In this document: positions 36,910-45,902 of the stretch, piece after piece | How the letters are laid out: every line of letters begins with the position of its first letter | How positions within the stretch are numbered: the stretch's first letter is position 1 | Assembly (NCBI GenBank): GCA_001931535.1 | Contig: CP016211.1 | Location: 558,001-622,000 of the forward strand | DNA from: Minicystis rosea | GTDB taxonomy: Bacteria; Myxococcota_A; Polyangia; Polyangiales; Polyangiaceae | Length of the DNA: 64,000 nt | Direction of reading: 5' to 3' | Translations under genes and position numbers: made by a program | Notes under the pieces: generated by a model | Seen by the model: only the letters and a program-made list of their open reading frames with translations | Told to the model about the DNA's origin: nothing | Database searches by the model: none

Positions 36910-38157
36910 ATGAGGCGCGCACTGTTGGCCTCCTCGATCGTCGCTTCGCTCGCCTGCGCGCAGTGCCGCGGTCGCGATCTAGACACGACTTCAGGCGCTC
37001 CCGCGAAGCCGCCGGCGAGCGCCGCGTCGGCGATGCCCCCGCTGCCATCCTCCAGCGCATCGGTGAGCGCGTCCGTTCCCACGACCTGGAACGTGCGCCG
37101 CGAGGCGCTTCTCGTTGGCCCCGACATCGGCGCGGGCTTCGGTGATGCGGTCGCGCTCGGTGACGACGTCCTGGTGATCGGCGCGCCCGCCGACACCATC
37201 GCGCGGGCCGGTGCGGCCTATGTCTACGTGCGTCGCGACGGTGCTTGGGGGATGGAGCAGAAGCTCACGGCGAAGGATGGCTTTGCCGGCAACGCGTTCG
37301 GCACAGCGGTCGCGCTGCTCGGCGAGACGCTGCTCGTGGGCGCGCCCCGCGATCGCGCCGAGGGCGCGGTCTACGTCTACGTGCGCCGCGATGGACGCTG
37401 GCACCTCGCGCAGAAGCTCGTGGGCGACGACAACCCGAGCGGGGACTTCTTCGGCTCCGCGATCGCGCTCGGCAGGAGATGGATGATGGTCGGTGCCAAC
37501 GGCGGCTACAGGTCGGCCGGTGCCGCGTATTTGTTCGAGCGCGCCGGCGAGACGTGGAAGCTCGCGCAGAAGCTCGCTCCTCCCGACGACAACGGTGCCG
37601 AGGTCGAGAGCATCAACTTCGGCTTCGCCGTGGCCGTCGGCGAGGAGCTCGCCGCCGCGACCTCGCTCTACACCGAGGACTACGACTCCCCCGGCGCGGT
37701 ATACGCGTTCGCCCTCGGGCCCGACGGGTTTCGCTTCACGCAGAAGCTGTTGCCCGAAAAGCGCGCCCGCGACGACGCGTTCGGCGCGGCTCTCGCCCTC
37801 GAGGGAGACACCTTGCTCGTCGGAGCGCGCTACCGGACGCATCGCTTCATGCATCGCGAGGGGCGCTGGGCCGAGAGCGAGGCGCTCGCGACGGCGCTCG
37901 TGCCTGTCGTGGGGGTGGCTCAGGATGCGCTGACGAGGCCTGTTGCCGTCGCGCTTCACGGCGATCGCGCGCTCGCAGGGGCGGGGACCTTCTTCGCGCG
38001 CGACGCGGGGACCTTCGCGGAAGTGAAGGTGCTCGCGGAGCCACCGAAGGCGCCGCACTCGCGCGTGCCCTCGCTGGCGATCCACGACAATCTCGCGGCC
38101 ATCGGTGTCCCGAGAGAGGGCGGTCGCGGCGCCGTGCAGGTGTGGACGCTCCGATGA
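36910..38157 (+). CDS. FG-GAP repeat lipoprotein
   Basis: 415 residues from ATG 36910 (an ATG at 36895 adds five residues). Signal peptide MRRALLASSIVASLAC with a lipobox-like Cys, a Ser/Pro/Ala linker (about 30-60), then five or six FG-GAP/beta-propeller repeats: AGFGDAVALGDDVLVIGAP, NAFGTAVALLGETLLVGAP, DFFGSAIALGRRWMMVGA, INFGFAVAVGEELAA, DAFGAALALEGDTLLVGAR, separated by AGAAYVYVRRDG strands. Such propellers are usually extracellular ligand-binding or adhesive surfaces. Stands alone. Confidence 0.85.
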   Translation: MRRALLASSIVASLACAQCRGRDLDTTSGAPAKPPASAASAMPPLPSSSASVSASVPTTWNVRREALLVGPDIGAGFGDAVALGDDVLVIGAPADTIARAGAAYVYVRRDGAWGMEQKLTAKDGFAGNAFGTAVALLGETLLVGAPRDRAEGAVYVYVRRDGRWHLAQKLVGDDNPSGDFFGSAIALGRRWMMVGANGGYRSAGAAYLFERAGETWKLAQKLAPPDDNGAEVESINFGFAVAVGEELAAATSLYTEDYDSPGAVYAFALGPDGFRFTQKLLPEKRARDDAFGAALALEGDTLLVGARYRTHRFMHREGRWAESEALATALVPVVGVAQDALTRPVAVALHGDRALAGAGTFFARDAGTFAEVKVLAEPPKAPHSRVPSLAIHDNLAAIGVPREGGRGAVQVWTLR

Positions 38158-38163
38158 ACGCGA

Positions 38164-38184
38164 GCCGGCGCTGCGCTCGCCGGC
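38164..38184. terminator. Possible hairpin between convergent genes
   Basis: GCCGGCG and CGCCGGC around a 7-base loop, just after the stop at 38157 and facing the convergent gene ending at 38281. There is no clear T tract. Confidence 0.3.
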
Positions 38185-38280
38185 CAGCGCTTCTTCAGAG
38201 AAAGCCTCTCGATCCCCTCATCGGCGTTCTCCGCGCCCGCTGTGTCGCAGGTCGGGCGCCGACATCCAGCGCGCTGCGCC

Positions 38281-38973
38281 TCAGCTCCGCTCGCCCACGT
38301 TCTTCAGCGCCTCCCGCTTCGAGAGCCCGCTCAGCCGCGCTTCGTTCTTCTTCACGTACCGCTGCACCTCGCGCGCATCGGTCCACGCGTATTGCCGGAG
38401 CGCCCAGCCGATGGCCTTGCGCAGGAAGAACTCGTTCGAGTCGATCGAGGGCTCGATGCATGCGTAGAGCAGCGGGAGATCGGTGCGCTCCTTGAAGCGG
38501 AGCTGGCAGAGGATCGACGAGCGACGCTTCCACATGTCGGAGTCCTTGCTCCAGGCGAGCATGGATTCGCGCATCGGGGCGGGGTTGCGATCGAGCATCA
38601 CGCCGAGGTTGTGGCCGGCGATTTCGTCGACGTAGTCCCACCAGGCGCCGGTGACGATGAGCTCCTCGAACATGGGGAGCGCGTCCATGTCGTGAAAGGC
38701 TTGGGCGCGCTTGTCGCGCAGGAGCGCGATCGCGGCGTAGCGCTCCTCGCGGTAGCGGGCGCCGCGCCACACGGAGAGCGCGGCGCGCCGCCAGGCCGCG
38801 GCGTCGGACCACGATGCGGCGGCGAGGACGCCCTTGAGCGCGGCCGCGCGCGCGGGCTTGGGCACGCCGAGGAAGGGCATCGCCGACTTCATGTACGCCG
38901 TCATCGCGGGGGCCTTCGTCGGATCGGCGGCCTCGGTCAACGCCGCGCGGATCGACGCCAAGAGCTTGTCCAT
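38281..38973 (-). CDS. DNA alkylation repair protein (AlkD-like DNA glycosylase)
   Basis: 230 residues, the family's usual size, all-helical HEAT-like fold. Typical AlkD blocks are present: MTAYMKSAMPFLGVPKPAR, REERYAAIALL, VTGAWWDYVDEIAGHNLG (Trp and Asp of the lesion cleft), WKRRSSILCQL (Arg) and NEFFLRKAIGWALRQYA. It removes bulky or cationic alkylated bases in studied homologues. Followed on the same strand, in the order of transcription, by nothing; the FemAB-like gene lies just upstream (9 bp), so the two are probably cotranscribed. Confidence 0.9.
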   Translation of the reverse strand: MDKLLASIRAALTEAADPTKAPAMTAYMKSAMPFLGVPKPARAAALKGVLAAASWSDAAAWRRAALSVWRGARYREERYAAIALLRDKRAQAFHDMDALPMFEELIVTGAWWDYVDEIAGHNLGVMLDRNPAPMRESMLAWSKDSDMWKRRSSILCQLRFKERTDLPLLYACIEPSIDSNEFFLRKAIGWALRQYAWTDAREVQRYVKKNEARLSGLSKREALKNVGERS

Positions 38974-38982
38974 GAGCCCACT

Positions 38983-40113
38983 CTATCGGAAGGCCACGTC
39001 CTTCTGGGCGGTGCCCTCCTCGATGGCGGCACGCTCGCGATCGAGGAACTCGCGCACGGCGCGATCGAGGCCCGGGTGCGCGAGGTGATGGGCGCTGTGC
39101 GTGATCGACGGCTCGAAGCCGCGCACCAGCTTGTGCTCACCGCCGGCGCCGGGCTCGAAGCGTTGGAGGCCGCGCGTGATGCACTCGTCGATGGAGTGGT
39201 AGAAGCACACGTTGAAGTGCATGAACGGGCGCTCCTCGAGGGCGCCCCAATAGCGCCCGTAGAGCGTGGTGTCGCCCGCGATGTTGAAGGCGCCGCCCAA
39301 GATGCGCGTGCCTTCGCGGGCCAGGACGATCTCGATCTTGCCCGCGAGCTTGTCGCAGATCTCTTCGAAGAAGGCGCGGTTCAGGTACTGCCGGCCCCAG
39401 GTGAACTTCTCCACCGTGGAGAGGTAGAGATCGAACATCACGTCGATGATCTCGGGCGCGATGCGGCCGCGCTCGGTGCGGATGTCGATCCCTTGCTTGT
39501 CCATCTCGCGGCGCTCGCGGCGGATCTGGTTGCGTCGCTTCGACGAGAAGCGCGAGAGGAAGTCTTCGAAGGTCTGGTAGCCCGCGTTCCGCCAGTGGAA
39601 CTGCACGCCGAAGCGTTGCGCCATCCCGGCCTCGCCGAGCGCGCGCGCTTCGGTCTCGGGCGGGAAGAGGACGTGCGCGCTGGAGATGCCCGTCTCCTTC
39701 ACGACCTCGCGGAGCACGTGGGCCATCACGGGGAGGAGGTGCGGGCGCGACTCGGGATCGGCGACGAGCAGGCGCGATGCGGTGGCCGGTGTGAAGGGCA
39801 CGGCGACGACGAGCTTCGGGTAGTAACGGATGCGCGCGCGCTCGGCGGCGGAGGCCCAGGCCCAGTCGAAGACGAACTCGCCTTCGCTGTTCTCCTTGAG
39901 GTACGCGGGGGCCGCGGCGACGAGGCGATCACCTTCCCAGAAGCCGAGGTGGTGCGGCAGCCAGCCGGTGTCGCCGCCGACGCAGCCCGTGGTCTCGAGC
40001 GTCGAGAGCCAGACGTGCGAGAGGAACGGCACGCCGCGCACGCCGTCGAGCGCGTCCCACGCGGCCTCGGGGATGTCGCGGATCGAGGGGTGCACGCGGA
40101 CGTCGATCGGCAT
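38983..40113 (-). CDS. FemAB-like GNAT protein (peptidogalycan biosynthesis family, DUF482)
   Basis: 376 residues from ATG 40113 with GGAG six bases upstream; an ATG four codons earlier is possible. Blocks ISEAAW-like IPEAAWDAL, PFLSHVWLSTLE, WLPHHLGFWEGDRLVAAAP, SKRRNQIRRERREM, GRYWGALEERPFMHFNVCFYHSIDE and FEPGAGGEHKLVRGFEP are hallmarks of this family, which has a doubled acetyltransferase fold related to FemAB. Reaction unknown. Divergent from the aminopeptidase gene, with which it shares a 76-bp promoter region. Confidence 0.88.
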   Translation of the reverse strand: MPIDVRVHPSIRDIPEAAWDALDGVRGVPFLSHVWLSTLETTGCVGGDTGWLPHHLGFWEGDRLVAAAPAYLKENSEGEFVFDWAWASAAERARIRYYPKLVVAVPFTPATASRLLVADPESRPHLLPVMAHVLREVVKETGISSAHVLFPPETEARALGEAGMAQRFGVQFHWRNAGYQTFEDFLSRFSSKRRNQIRRERREMDKQGIDIRTERGRIAPEIIDVMFDLYLSTVEKFTWGRQYLNRAFFEEICDKLAGKIEIVLAREGTRILGGAFNIAGDTTLYGRYWGALEERPFMHFNVCFYHSIDECITRGLQRFEPGAGGEHKLVRGFEPSITHSAHHLAHPGLDRAVREFLDRERAAIEEGTAQKDVAFR

Positions 40114-40189
40114 GGGGGGCTCCATGTTTAGCGCGGCCCGCGCCGCCGGCACATCGACGCGCGACCTTTCTGATCTAGACTCGCCCGCC

Positions 40190-41545
40190 ATGCCCGACCT
40201 CGACAAGCCGCTGACCGACCTCGGCGAGCGCTTTCCCCGCACCGCCGCCGAGATGGATCGCCTCCGCGCCCAGGGCCGTGAGGCCGCGCGCGATCTCTGC
40301 GCCTTCCTCGATCGATCGCCGACGTCCTACCACGCCGCGCGGGAAGCGGCCGCGCGCCTCGAAGCCGCGGGTTTCAGCGAGATCAGCGAGCGCGACGCCT
40401 GGACGCTCGCCCCCGGCGATCGCCGCTACTTCCACCGCGGCGGGACGATCATCGCGTTCGTCGTCGGCAGCGAGTCGCCGGCCACCGGCGGCTTCCGCAT
40501 GATCGGCGCGCACACCGATTCGCCCAACCTGCGCGTGAAGCCCAACGCCGACGTGAGCCGCAGCGGCTACCAGCAGCTCGGCGCCGAGGTCTACGGCGGC
40601 GTCATCCACGCGACGTGGATGGATCGCGATCTCTCGATCGCCGGCCGCGTCCTCGTGCGCGGGAAGGAGGGCGTCGAGGCCCGCCTCGTCGATCTCTCCC
40701 GCCCCGTGGCGCGCGTGCCCAACATCGCCATCCACTTGAACCGCGGCGTGAACAAGGACGGCATGGTGCTCAACGAGCAGAAGCACCTCGTCCCCATCGT
40801 CGGCTTGGGCAAGGAGGCCGTGCTCCGCGCCACGCTGGCGCGCGCCGCCGAGATCGCGGCCGACGACATCCTCGGCTACGACCTCTCGTTCTACGACACC
40901 GAGCGCGCCGTGATCGGCGGCCTCAACGACGACTTCGTCTTCTCCGCGCGCCTCGACAACCTCGCGAGCTGTCATGCGGCCACGAGCGCGCTCATCGCCT
41001 CGACGCACAGCTCTCCGCGCACGCGCCTCATCGCGCTCTACGATCACGAGGAGTGCGGCAGCCGCAGCGCCGCCGGCGCCGCGGGCAGCGTCCTTCGCGA
41101 CACCGTGGCCCGCATCCTCGAGGCGCACCCCGATCGTCAGTCGCAGTCGCTCGGCCGCGCGATGTCGCGCTCGCTGCTCGTCTCCGCGGACATGGCTCAC
41201 GGCATCCACCCGAACTATGCCGATCAGCACGAGCCGCAGCACGCCCCGCAGGTGAACCGCGGCCTCGTCATCAAGTCGAACTCGAACCAGAGCTACGCCA
41301 CCGACGGCGAGAGCGCGGCCCGCATCGAGCTCTTCTGTCAGGAGGCCGGCTTCTCTCCGCAGAAGTTCGTGGTGCGCAGCGACCTCCCGTGCGGCAGCAC
41401 CATCGGCCCCATCACCGCGGCCGAGCTCGGCATCGCCACCGTCGACGTCGGCGCCCCCATGCTGAGCATGCACTCCTGCCGCGAGATGTGCGGCACGCTC
41501 GACGTTCACCTCTCCATCGAAGCCTTCAAGCAAGCTCTGCGCTGA
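40190..41545 (+). CDS. apeB: M18 family aminopeptidase
   Basis: 451 residues, normal for M18 (aspartyl aminopeptidase-like) enzymes. Metal and catalytic motifs in order: MIGAHTDSPNLRVKP (His ligand), GLNDDFVFSARLDNLAS (bridging Asp), YDHEECGSRS (catalytic and metal Glu), SADMAHGIHPNYAD (Asp/His) and the C-terminal MLSMHSCREMCG (His). Cytosolic, no signal peptide. It removes N-terminal residues from peptides using two metal ions. Confidence 0.94.
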   Translation: MPDLDKPLTDLGERFPRTAAEMDRLRAQGREAARDLCAFLDRSPTSYHAAREAAARLEAAGFSEISERDAWTLAPGDRRYFHRGGTIIAFVVGSESPATGGFRMIGAHTDSPNLRVKPNADVSRSGYQQLGAEVYGGVIHATWMDRDLSIAGRVLVRGKEGVEARLVDLSRPVARVPNIAIHLNRGVNKDGMVLNEQKHLVPIVGLGKEAVLRATLARAAEIAADDILGYDLSFYDTERAVIGGLNDDFVFSARLDNLASCHAATSALIASTHSSPRTRLIALYDHEECGSRSAAGAAGSVLRDTVARILEAHPDRQSQSLGRAMSRSLLVSADMAHGIHPNYADQHEPQHAPQVNRGLVIKSNSNQSYATDGESAARIELFCQEAGFSPQKFVVRSDLPCGSTIGPITAAELGIATVDVGAPMLSMHSCREMCGTLDVHLSIEAFKQALR

Positions 41546-41620
41546 AGCGGTGCGCGCGCGGCGGGAGGTCGGTCCACCTCGGTGATCCCGAGAAAGACCG
41601 ATCGCGCCGCGCGCCGAGCC

Positions 41621-41998
41621 TCAAGGCTCGCGCACGCACACCGAGAAATTCCCCGGCGCATCCTCGGTGCACGAGCAATCGAGATCATCCCCGACGCCGG
41701 CGGCGTCCACGCACGCACACGTGTGCATGTCCGAGCACGCGCTCGGGATCGGCGCGCAGGCGTCCCAGCTCTGCGAGCTCGCCTCGACGAAGTGATGGAC
41801 GCACACCTCCGTGGTGCCGTCGCAGGTCTGGTCGCCGCAGGCGAACGTCGACCCGATCGCGCCGCCCGCGCCGCCGCTGCCCGTCGTGGTGGCGCTCGTT
41901 CCCCCGCCGCCGCCCGAGCCGCTCTCGTCCGACGCGCAGCCCGAGAGGAGCGCAGTGATCGCCGCGAAGCCCGTGATCCAAGAAGCAAGTCGCATCAT
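41621..41998 (-). CDS. Cys-rich lipoprotein, paralogue of the one at 15391
   Basis: 125 residues from the first of two ATGs. Lipobox LLSGC (Cys21), Gly/Ser/Thr linker (SGSGGGGGTSATTTGSGGAGG), then FACGDQTCDGTTEVC, CAPIPSACSDMHTCACVDA and DCSCTEDAPGNFSVC. The ordered cysteines and the TE-C and IP-C/CAC-A motifs match the 15391-15783 product. Probably a small disulfide-bonded surface domain. Confidence 0.75.
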   Translation of the reverse strand: MMRLASWITGFAAITALLSGCASDESGSGGGGGTSATTTGSGGAGGAIGSTFACGDQTCDGTTEVCVHHFVEASSQSWDACAPIPSACSDMHTCACVDAAGVGDDLDCSCTEDAPGNFSVCVREP

Positions 41999-42128
41999 CC
42001 GAAGATGGTGTCCTTCGGAGCGCGCCGCGACAAGGCGCGCGACGATGGTTGGTGCTCCAACGAACGGCGTGCGCCTTGCGCCACCGACCGTCGTTGCTTG
42101 GACGTTTCGAACGGGTTGGAGCCGCGGG

Positions 42129-43163
42129 CTACGCGCGCTGCGAGCGGAGGGTGAAGCCGATCATCTTGTAGAGGAGGCGGGCGCCGACGTTGCCGTCCCA
42201 CTCGTTGCCGTCGGGGCCGGGGGCGACCTCGTTGAGATCGAGGCCGACGATGGTGCGACCGCTCTCCTCGACGTAGGCGAGCAGGGCCGCGAGCTGCTGG
42301 AACGAGAGGCCGCCCGGCACCGGCGTGCCCGTGTTCGGGCAGAAGGCCGGATCGAGGCCGTCGATGTCGAACGAGAGGTAGACGTGCTTGGGCAGGCGCG
42401 AGACGACCTCGCGCGCGATCTTGCCGAAGGGCTCGCCCTCGAAGGTGCGCCGCGCCATCTCGACGTCGAAGAGCGTGCTGAGGCGACCGTTCGATCCTTC
42501 GATGTACGCGTGCTCTTCCTGCGAGAAATCGCGGATGCCGATCTGCACGATGCGCGCGACCCCGGGGATGCGCTCGGCCACGTTGAACATGATCGACGCG
42601 TGCGAGTAGGTGAAGCCTTCGTAGGCGTCGCGCAGGTCCGCGTGCGCGTCGACGTGGAGGACGCCGAGGCCCGGGTAGCGGGCCGCATAGGCGGCGATGG
42701 CGCCGAAGGGCGTCGAGTGATCACCGCCGACGAGGCCCACGATCTTGCCGCGATCGAGCCACGTGCGCGTGATGGACTCGACGCGCGCGTTGAGCTTCTC
42801 GGACAGCTCGTTGACCCGCGCGAGGCGCGCCTCGAGATCGGCGTCGCCGGCGACCTCGCCGCCGGCCGCGATCACCGGCTCGGCGGCGGCGCAGGCCTCG
42901 GCGTTCCAAGCGGCGATCTCGGGATCGACGTCGAGCATGGCGATGCCGGCCTCGTACGGGCGGCCCGTCTGCAGATCGAAGAGATCGACTTGGCGGCTCG
43001 CGTGGAGGATGGCGGCGGGGCCACGCGCGGTGCCCCGGCGATACGAAGTGGTCGGCTCCCACGGCACGGGCAGGAGGACGACGCGTGCTTCCTCGGGCGT
43101 GTGCGGGAGGCCATAGATGCCGCCGCCGATGGCGGGGGCGCTCGGGTCGAATGTCGCGGTCAC
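42129..43163 (-). CDS. speB: Agmatinase / ureohydrolase family protein
   Basis: 344 residues from GTG 43163. Binuclear manganese motifs of the arginase superfamily are all present: GGDHS (146-150), DAHADLRD (172-179), SHAS (187-190) and SFDIDGLDPAF (about 270). The family hydrolyses agmatine, guanidinobutyrate or related guanidines to release urea. The substrate cannot be read here, so the symbol is tentative. Single gene. Confidence 0.88.
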   Translation of the reverse strand: MTATFDPSAPAIGGGIYGLPHTPEEARVVLLPVPWEPTTSYRRGTARGPAAILHASRQVDLFDLQTGRPYEAGIAMLDVDPEIAAWNAEACAAAEPVIAAGGEVAGDADLEARLARVNELSEKLNARVESITRTWLDRGKIVGLVGGDHSTPFGAIAAYAARYPGLGVLHVDAHADLRDAYEGFTYSHASIMFNVAERIPGVARIVQIGIRDFSQEEHAYIEGSNGRLSTLFDVEMARRTFEGEPFGKIAREVVSRLPKHVYLSFDIDGLDPAFCPNTGTPVPGGLSFQQLAALLAYVEESGRTIVGLDLNEVAPGPDGNEWDGNVGARLLYKMIGFTLRSQRA

Positions 43164-43344
43164 GGTGCCGACATTCCTAGCCGCGCGGCCCTTCGTCAAC
43201 CGATCCAGGATGAATTGGCAAAGTTTGCGCCAGGCTTACGTCACGACCCGTCACTCCTGGCGTCGAATGGCGATTGTTGGCCTGAAACAGCGTCCGAACG
43301 CCACATTGCCCGTTCCCGACGGAGAAAAGTGCGCTAGACAGGGA

Positions 43345-43362
43345 GCGTCGAGAATTCGACGC
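43345..43362. promoter_or_regulatory. Inverted repeat upstream of desaturase gene
   Basis: GCGTCGA, GAAT, TCGACGC: perfect 7-bp arms, ending 19 bp before the ATG at 43382. It could be an operator or an RNA hairpin near the ribosome binding site. Confidence 0.4.
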
Positions 43363-43381
43363 AAAGTAACGAGGACGCGTC

Positions 43382-44314
43382 ATGCTTCGCTACCGTGCCG
43401 ACTTGAGGACTTTGACCTTCGTCGCGATCTACTTCGGCCTCGTGGTCGTTCAGTGGGTCTACACGCCGAAACAGCTCGCGATCGCGATCCCGCTGTTCAT
43501 CCTCACGTGCTGGTTCTCGTTCTTCGGGGCCGTGGCCACGCACAACACCATCCACAGCCCGGTGTTCAAGAATCGCGGGATGAACCGCCTCTTCCAGGTG
43601 GTCCTGACGCTGACGTACGGGGCGCCGGTCAGCTCCTTCGTGCCGGGGCACAACCTCAGCCACCACAAGCACACGCAGGAGCTCCGCGACGTGATGCGCA
43701 CGACGAAGACGCGTCATCGCTGGAACCTCCTCAACGGGCTCTTCTTCGTGCTCCATGTGGCCGGCGCCATCATGAAGGGCGAGTCGCGTTACTTCCGCGC
43801 GATGCGCGAGCGCAACCCGGCGTGGGCGCGGCAGATGGCGACGGAGTGGCTCATCCTCCACGGCGCCTACCTCGCGCTGCTCATCCTCGACTGGAAGAAG
43901 TTCCTCATCTTCGTCGCCATCCCCCACAAGTACGCGGCCTGGGGCATCGTGACGATGAACCTGCTCCAGCACGACGGCTGCGATCAGAAGAGCGAGTACA
44001 ACCACTCGCGCAACTTCGTGGGCAAGCTCGTGAACTGGTGGACGTTCAACAACGGCTACCACACGATCCATCACATGGAGCCGGGCCTGCACTGGAGCCT
44101 GCTCCCCGCCGAGCACGCGAAGCGCGTGGCGCCGTTCATCCACCCGAACCTCGATCAGCCCGCGCTGCTCCCGTACCTGTGGCGGACGTTCGGCTGGCCG
44201 GGCAAGCGCGTGGATTACCTGGGACAGCCGCTCGTGCTGCCCCCGGCCGGCGAGGACGAAGAGTGGATCCCGACGCCCAAAGAGACGCCGGACGATCTCG
44301 GAGCGGTCGCGTAG
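43382..44314 (+). CDS. Membrane fatty-acid desaturase / hydroxylase-like diiron protein
   Basis: 310 residues. Three histidine boxes: HNTIH (54-58), HNLSHHKH (90-97) and HTIHH (227-231) followed by EPGLHW, plus LLQHDGC, as in FA_desaturase-domain proteins with a diiron centre. Hydrophobic segments at about 10-26, 33-50, 118-132 and 155-185. It introduces a double bond or hydroxyl into an acyl or similar lipid chain using oxygen. The substrate is unknown. Confidence 0.9.
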   Translation: MLRYRADLRTLTFVAIYFGLVVVQWVYTPKQLAIAIPLFILTCWFSFFGAVATHNTIHSPVFKNRGMNRLFQVVLTLTYGAPVSSFVPGHNLSHHKHTQELRDVMRTTKTRHRWNLLNGLFFVLHVAGAIMKGESRYFRAMRERNPAWARQMATEWLILHGAYLALLILDWKKFLIFVAIPHKYAAWGIVTMNLLQHDGCDQKSEYNHSRNFVGKLVNWWTFNNGYHTIHHMEPGLHWSLLPAEHAKRVAPFIHPNLDQPALLPYLWRTFGWPGKRVDYLGQPLVLPPAGEDEEWIPTPKETPDDLGAVA

Positions 44315-44453
44315 CCAGAGCTCCTCATCCGTCTCCGATGCGCCGCCGCGATGAAGGCTGCGGCGCTGTCCGATCCCAGTTCCCTCCACATCCTTTCGTC
44401 GTTCGGGCGCCGCCTTTCGCGCGGGCCGAGGGCGGGCTACGCTTGGCGTCACC

Positions 44454-45206
44454 ATGTCCGAAGGCCAAGAGCTCTGCACTCACTGCGGCGCGCCGCGCAC
44501 GGCCGGCTACGCGGCCTGCAAGTACTGCAAGACCCCGTTCGTCAGGAACGCTCAGACGCAGGCCATCCCGTGCCCGCGCTGCAACACGCTCAACGAGATG
44601 GGCGCGCAGAAGTGCGTGCAGTGCCAGACGTGGATCGTCGTGCAGTGCGTCTTCTGTCACGCGCTCTCGCCGCACAACACGCCGGCGTGCGTGAAGTGCG
44701 GTGAGGCCTTCGCCGGCGCTCCGCAGCGCTTCGCCGAGCGACAGTCGCAGCAGCGCTTGCAGCAGGGGCTCGACATCGCGGGCCAGGTCGGCCACGTGGC
44801 CGCTTCGATGCTCGGCGCGGCGGCGGCCGTGGGCGTGATCGGCGGGCGCTCGCACGAGCATCACTACCATCACGGGCCGAGCCACCATCATCACCACGAC
44901 TCGGGTCATCACTACGACGACTCGTTCTCGGCCCAGCACGCTCCGCAGGAGAGCGGCGGCTTCTTCGACAACCTCTTCGGGAGCAGCAACGAGCCGAGCG
45001 GCGCGGGCGCGGGCATCGCGCAGGAGAGCGGCAGCTCGGGCGGCTTCTTCGACTCGGTGTTCGGCGGCGACTCGGGCGGGACGGGCGCGGGCATCGAGCA
45101 GGAGAGCGGCAGCTCGGGGAGCTTCTGGGACTCGAGCGACGATTCGGGCTCGAGCGACGATTCGAGCTCGAGCGACGACTCGGGCGGGAGCTTCTGGGAC
45201 GACTGA
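44454..45206 (+). CDS. Triple zinc-ribbon protein with His-rich and acidic repeat tail
   Basis: 250 residues. Residues 8-83 contain three CxxC...CxxC ribbons (CTHCGAP/CKYCKTP, CPRCNTL/CVQCQTW, CVFCHAL/CVKCGEA). A short coiled coil (about 90-105) and a Gly/Ala hydrophobic stretch (AASMLGAAAAVGVIGG) follow, then a histidine run (HEHHYHHGPSHHHHHDSGHH) and two 27-residue repeats FFDNLFGSSNEPSGAGAGI and FFDSVFGGDSGGTGAGI, ending in Ser/Asp repeats and FWDD. The tail could bind metal. Unknown function; probably an adaptor. Confidence 0.75.
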   Translation: MSEGQELCTHCGAPRTAGYAACKYCKTPFVRNAQTQAIPCPRCNTLNEMGAQKCVQCQTWIVVQCVFCHALSPHNTPACVKCGEAFAGAPQRFAERQSQQRLQQGLDIAGQVGHVAASMLGAAAAVGVIGGRSHEHHYHHGPSHHHHHDSGHHYDDSFSAQHAPQESGGFFDNLFGSSNEPSGAGAGIAQESGSSGGFFDSVFGGDSGGTGAGIEQESGSSGSFWDSSDDSGSSDDSSSSDDSGGSFWDD

Positions 45207-45277
45207 CGAGCGAAGGCGATCGGGCTCGGCTCCACGCGGCGTGGAGAGCGGCTACCATCGAGACCGGGAGGTGCGGC

Positions 45278-45865
45278 ATGACGCGTGGAGTGCTCGCGGC
45301 GGCGGCGATGGTGCTCGGGGGATGCTCGGTGATCGAGCCAGCATCGTATCCCGAGGCTCCTCCGTGGCAGATCGAGGACGAGCCGATCGATCGGGTCAGC
45401 TCCTTCGCGTTGCGGACCGATCGCGGCACCGCGCTCGTGCTCCGCGTCGGCGCGGCGGAGATCATGGGGCCCGACGTGAACCTCGGGCGCTTCATCGAGG
45501 CTGAGGGCGTGGCGATTCGCGGGCGCGCTTTCGGTCGCCCGGTGAGCCTCGACGTCGGTGCCGAGGGAGTCACGGGTCTCTTCGACAGCCGCCCGGTGAG
45601 CCTCGCGGTCGAGAGCCACGATGGTGCGCTCCATTTCAACGGCCTCGTCGGTGGAGAGATGTCGAGCTTCGCCATCGGACCGCGTTTCGCCGAAGGCATG
45701 ATCGGCCGTTGCTCCTACGAGCTCTCGCGCACCGACCTCGGCTACGAAGGCCGGCGGAGTTGCGGCGGTGCGACCGCGCGCGTGTGGCTGCGCATCCCGA
45801 CCGCGCTCGAACGTTGGGGCGACCAGGAGCGCGCGGCGGTGCTCGCGATTCTGCTCAGTCGTTGA
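45278..45865 (+). CDS. Lipoprotein, unknown function
   Basis: 195 residues. Signal MTRGVLAAAAMVLGGC (lipobox LGGC, Cys16), then a beta-rich domain without recognisable motif (FALRTDRGTALVLRVGAAEI, GRPVSLDVGAEGVTGLFDSR). One disulfide is possible between CSYELSRTD and RRSCGGATA. Followed after 37 bp by another lipoprotein gene on the same strand. Confidence 0.7.
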   Translation: MTRGVLAAAAMVLGGCSVIEPASYPEAPPWQIEDEPIDRVSSFALRTDRGTALVLRVGAAEIMGPDVNLGRFIEAEGVAIRGRAFGRPVSLDVGAEGVTGLFDSRPVSLAVESHDGALHFNGLVGGEMSSFAIGPRFAEGMIGRCSYELSRTDLGYEGRRSCGGATARVWLRIPTALERWGDQERAAVLAILLSR

Positions 45866-45902
45866 AGGGTGCGAGAAGACGCGCGTGTGCCATGATGGCG
45901 GC

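Noticed and set aside
38242..40131. 629-codon plus-strand open frame
   Set aside because: Antisense shadow of the AlkD-like and FemAB-like genes, both with strong family motifs.
43204..43230. Sigma-54 promoter (GG-N10-GC) before the desaturase
   Set aside because: The -12 side reads TTTGCGC without a proper TTGC at the right spacing.
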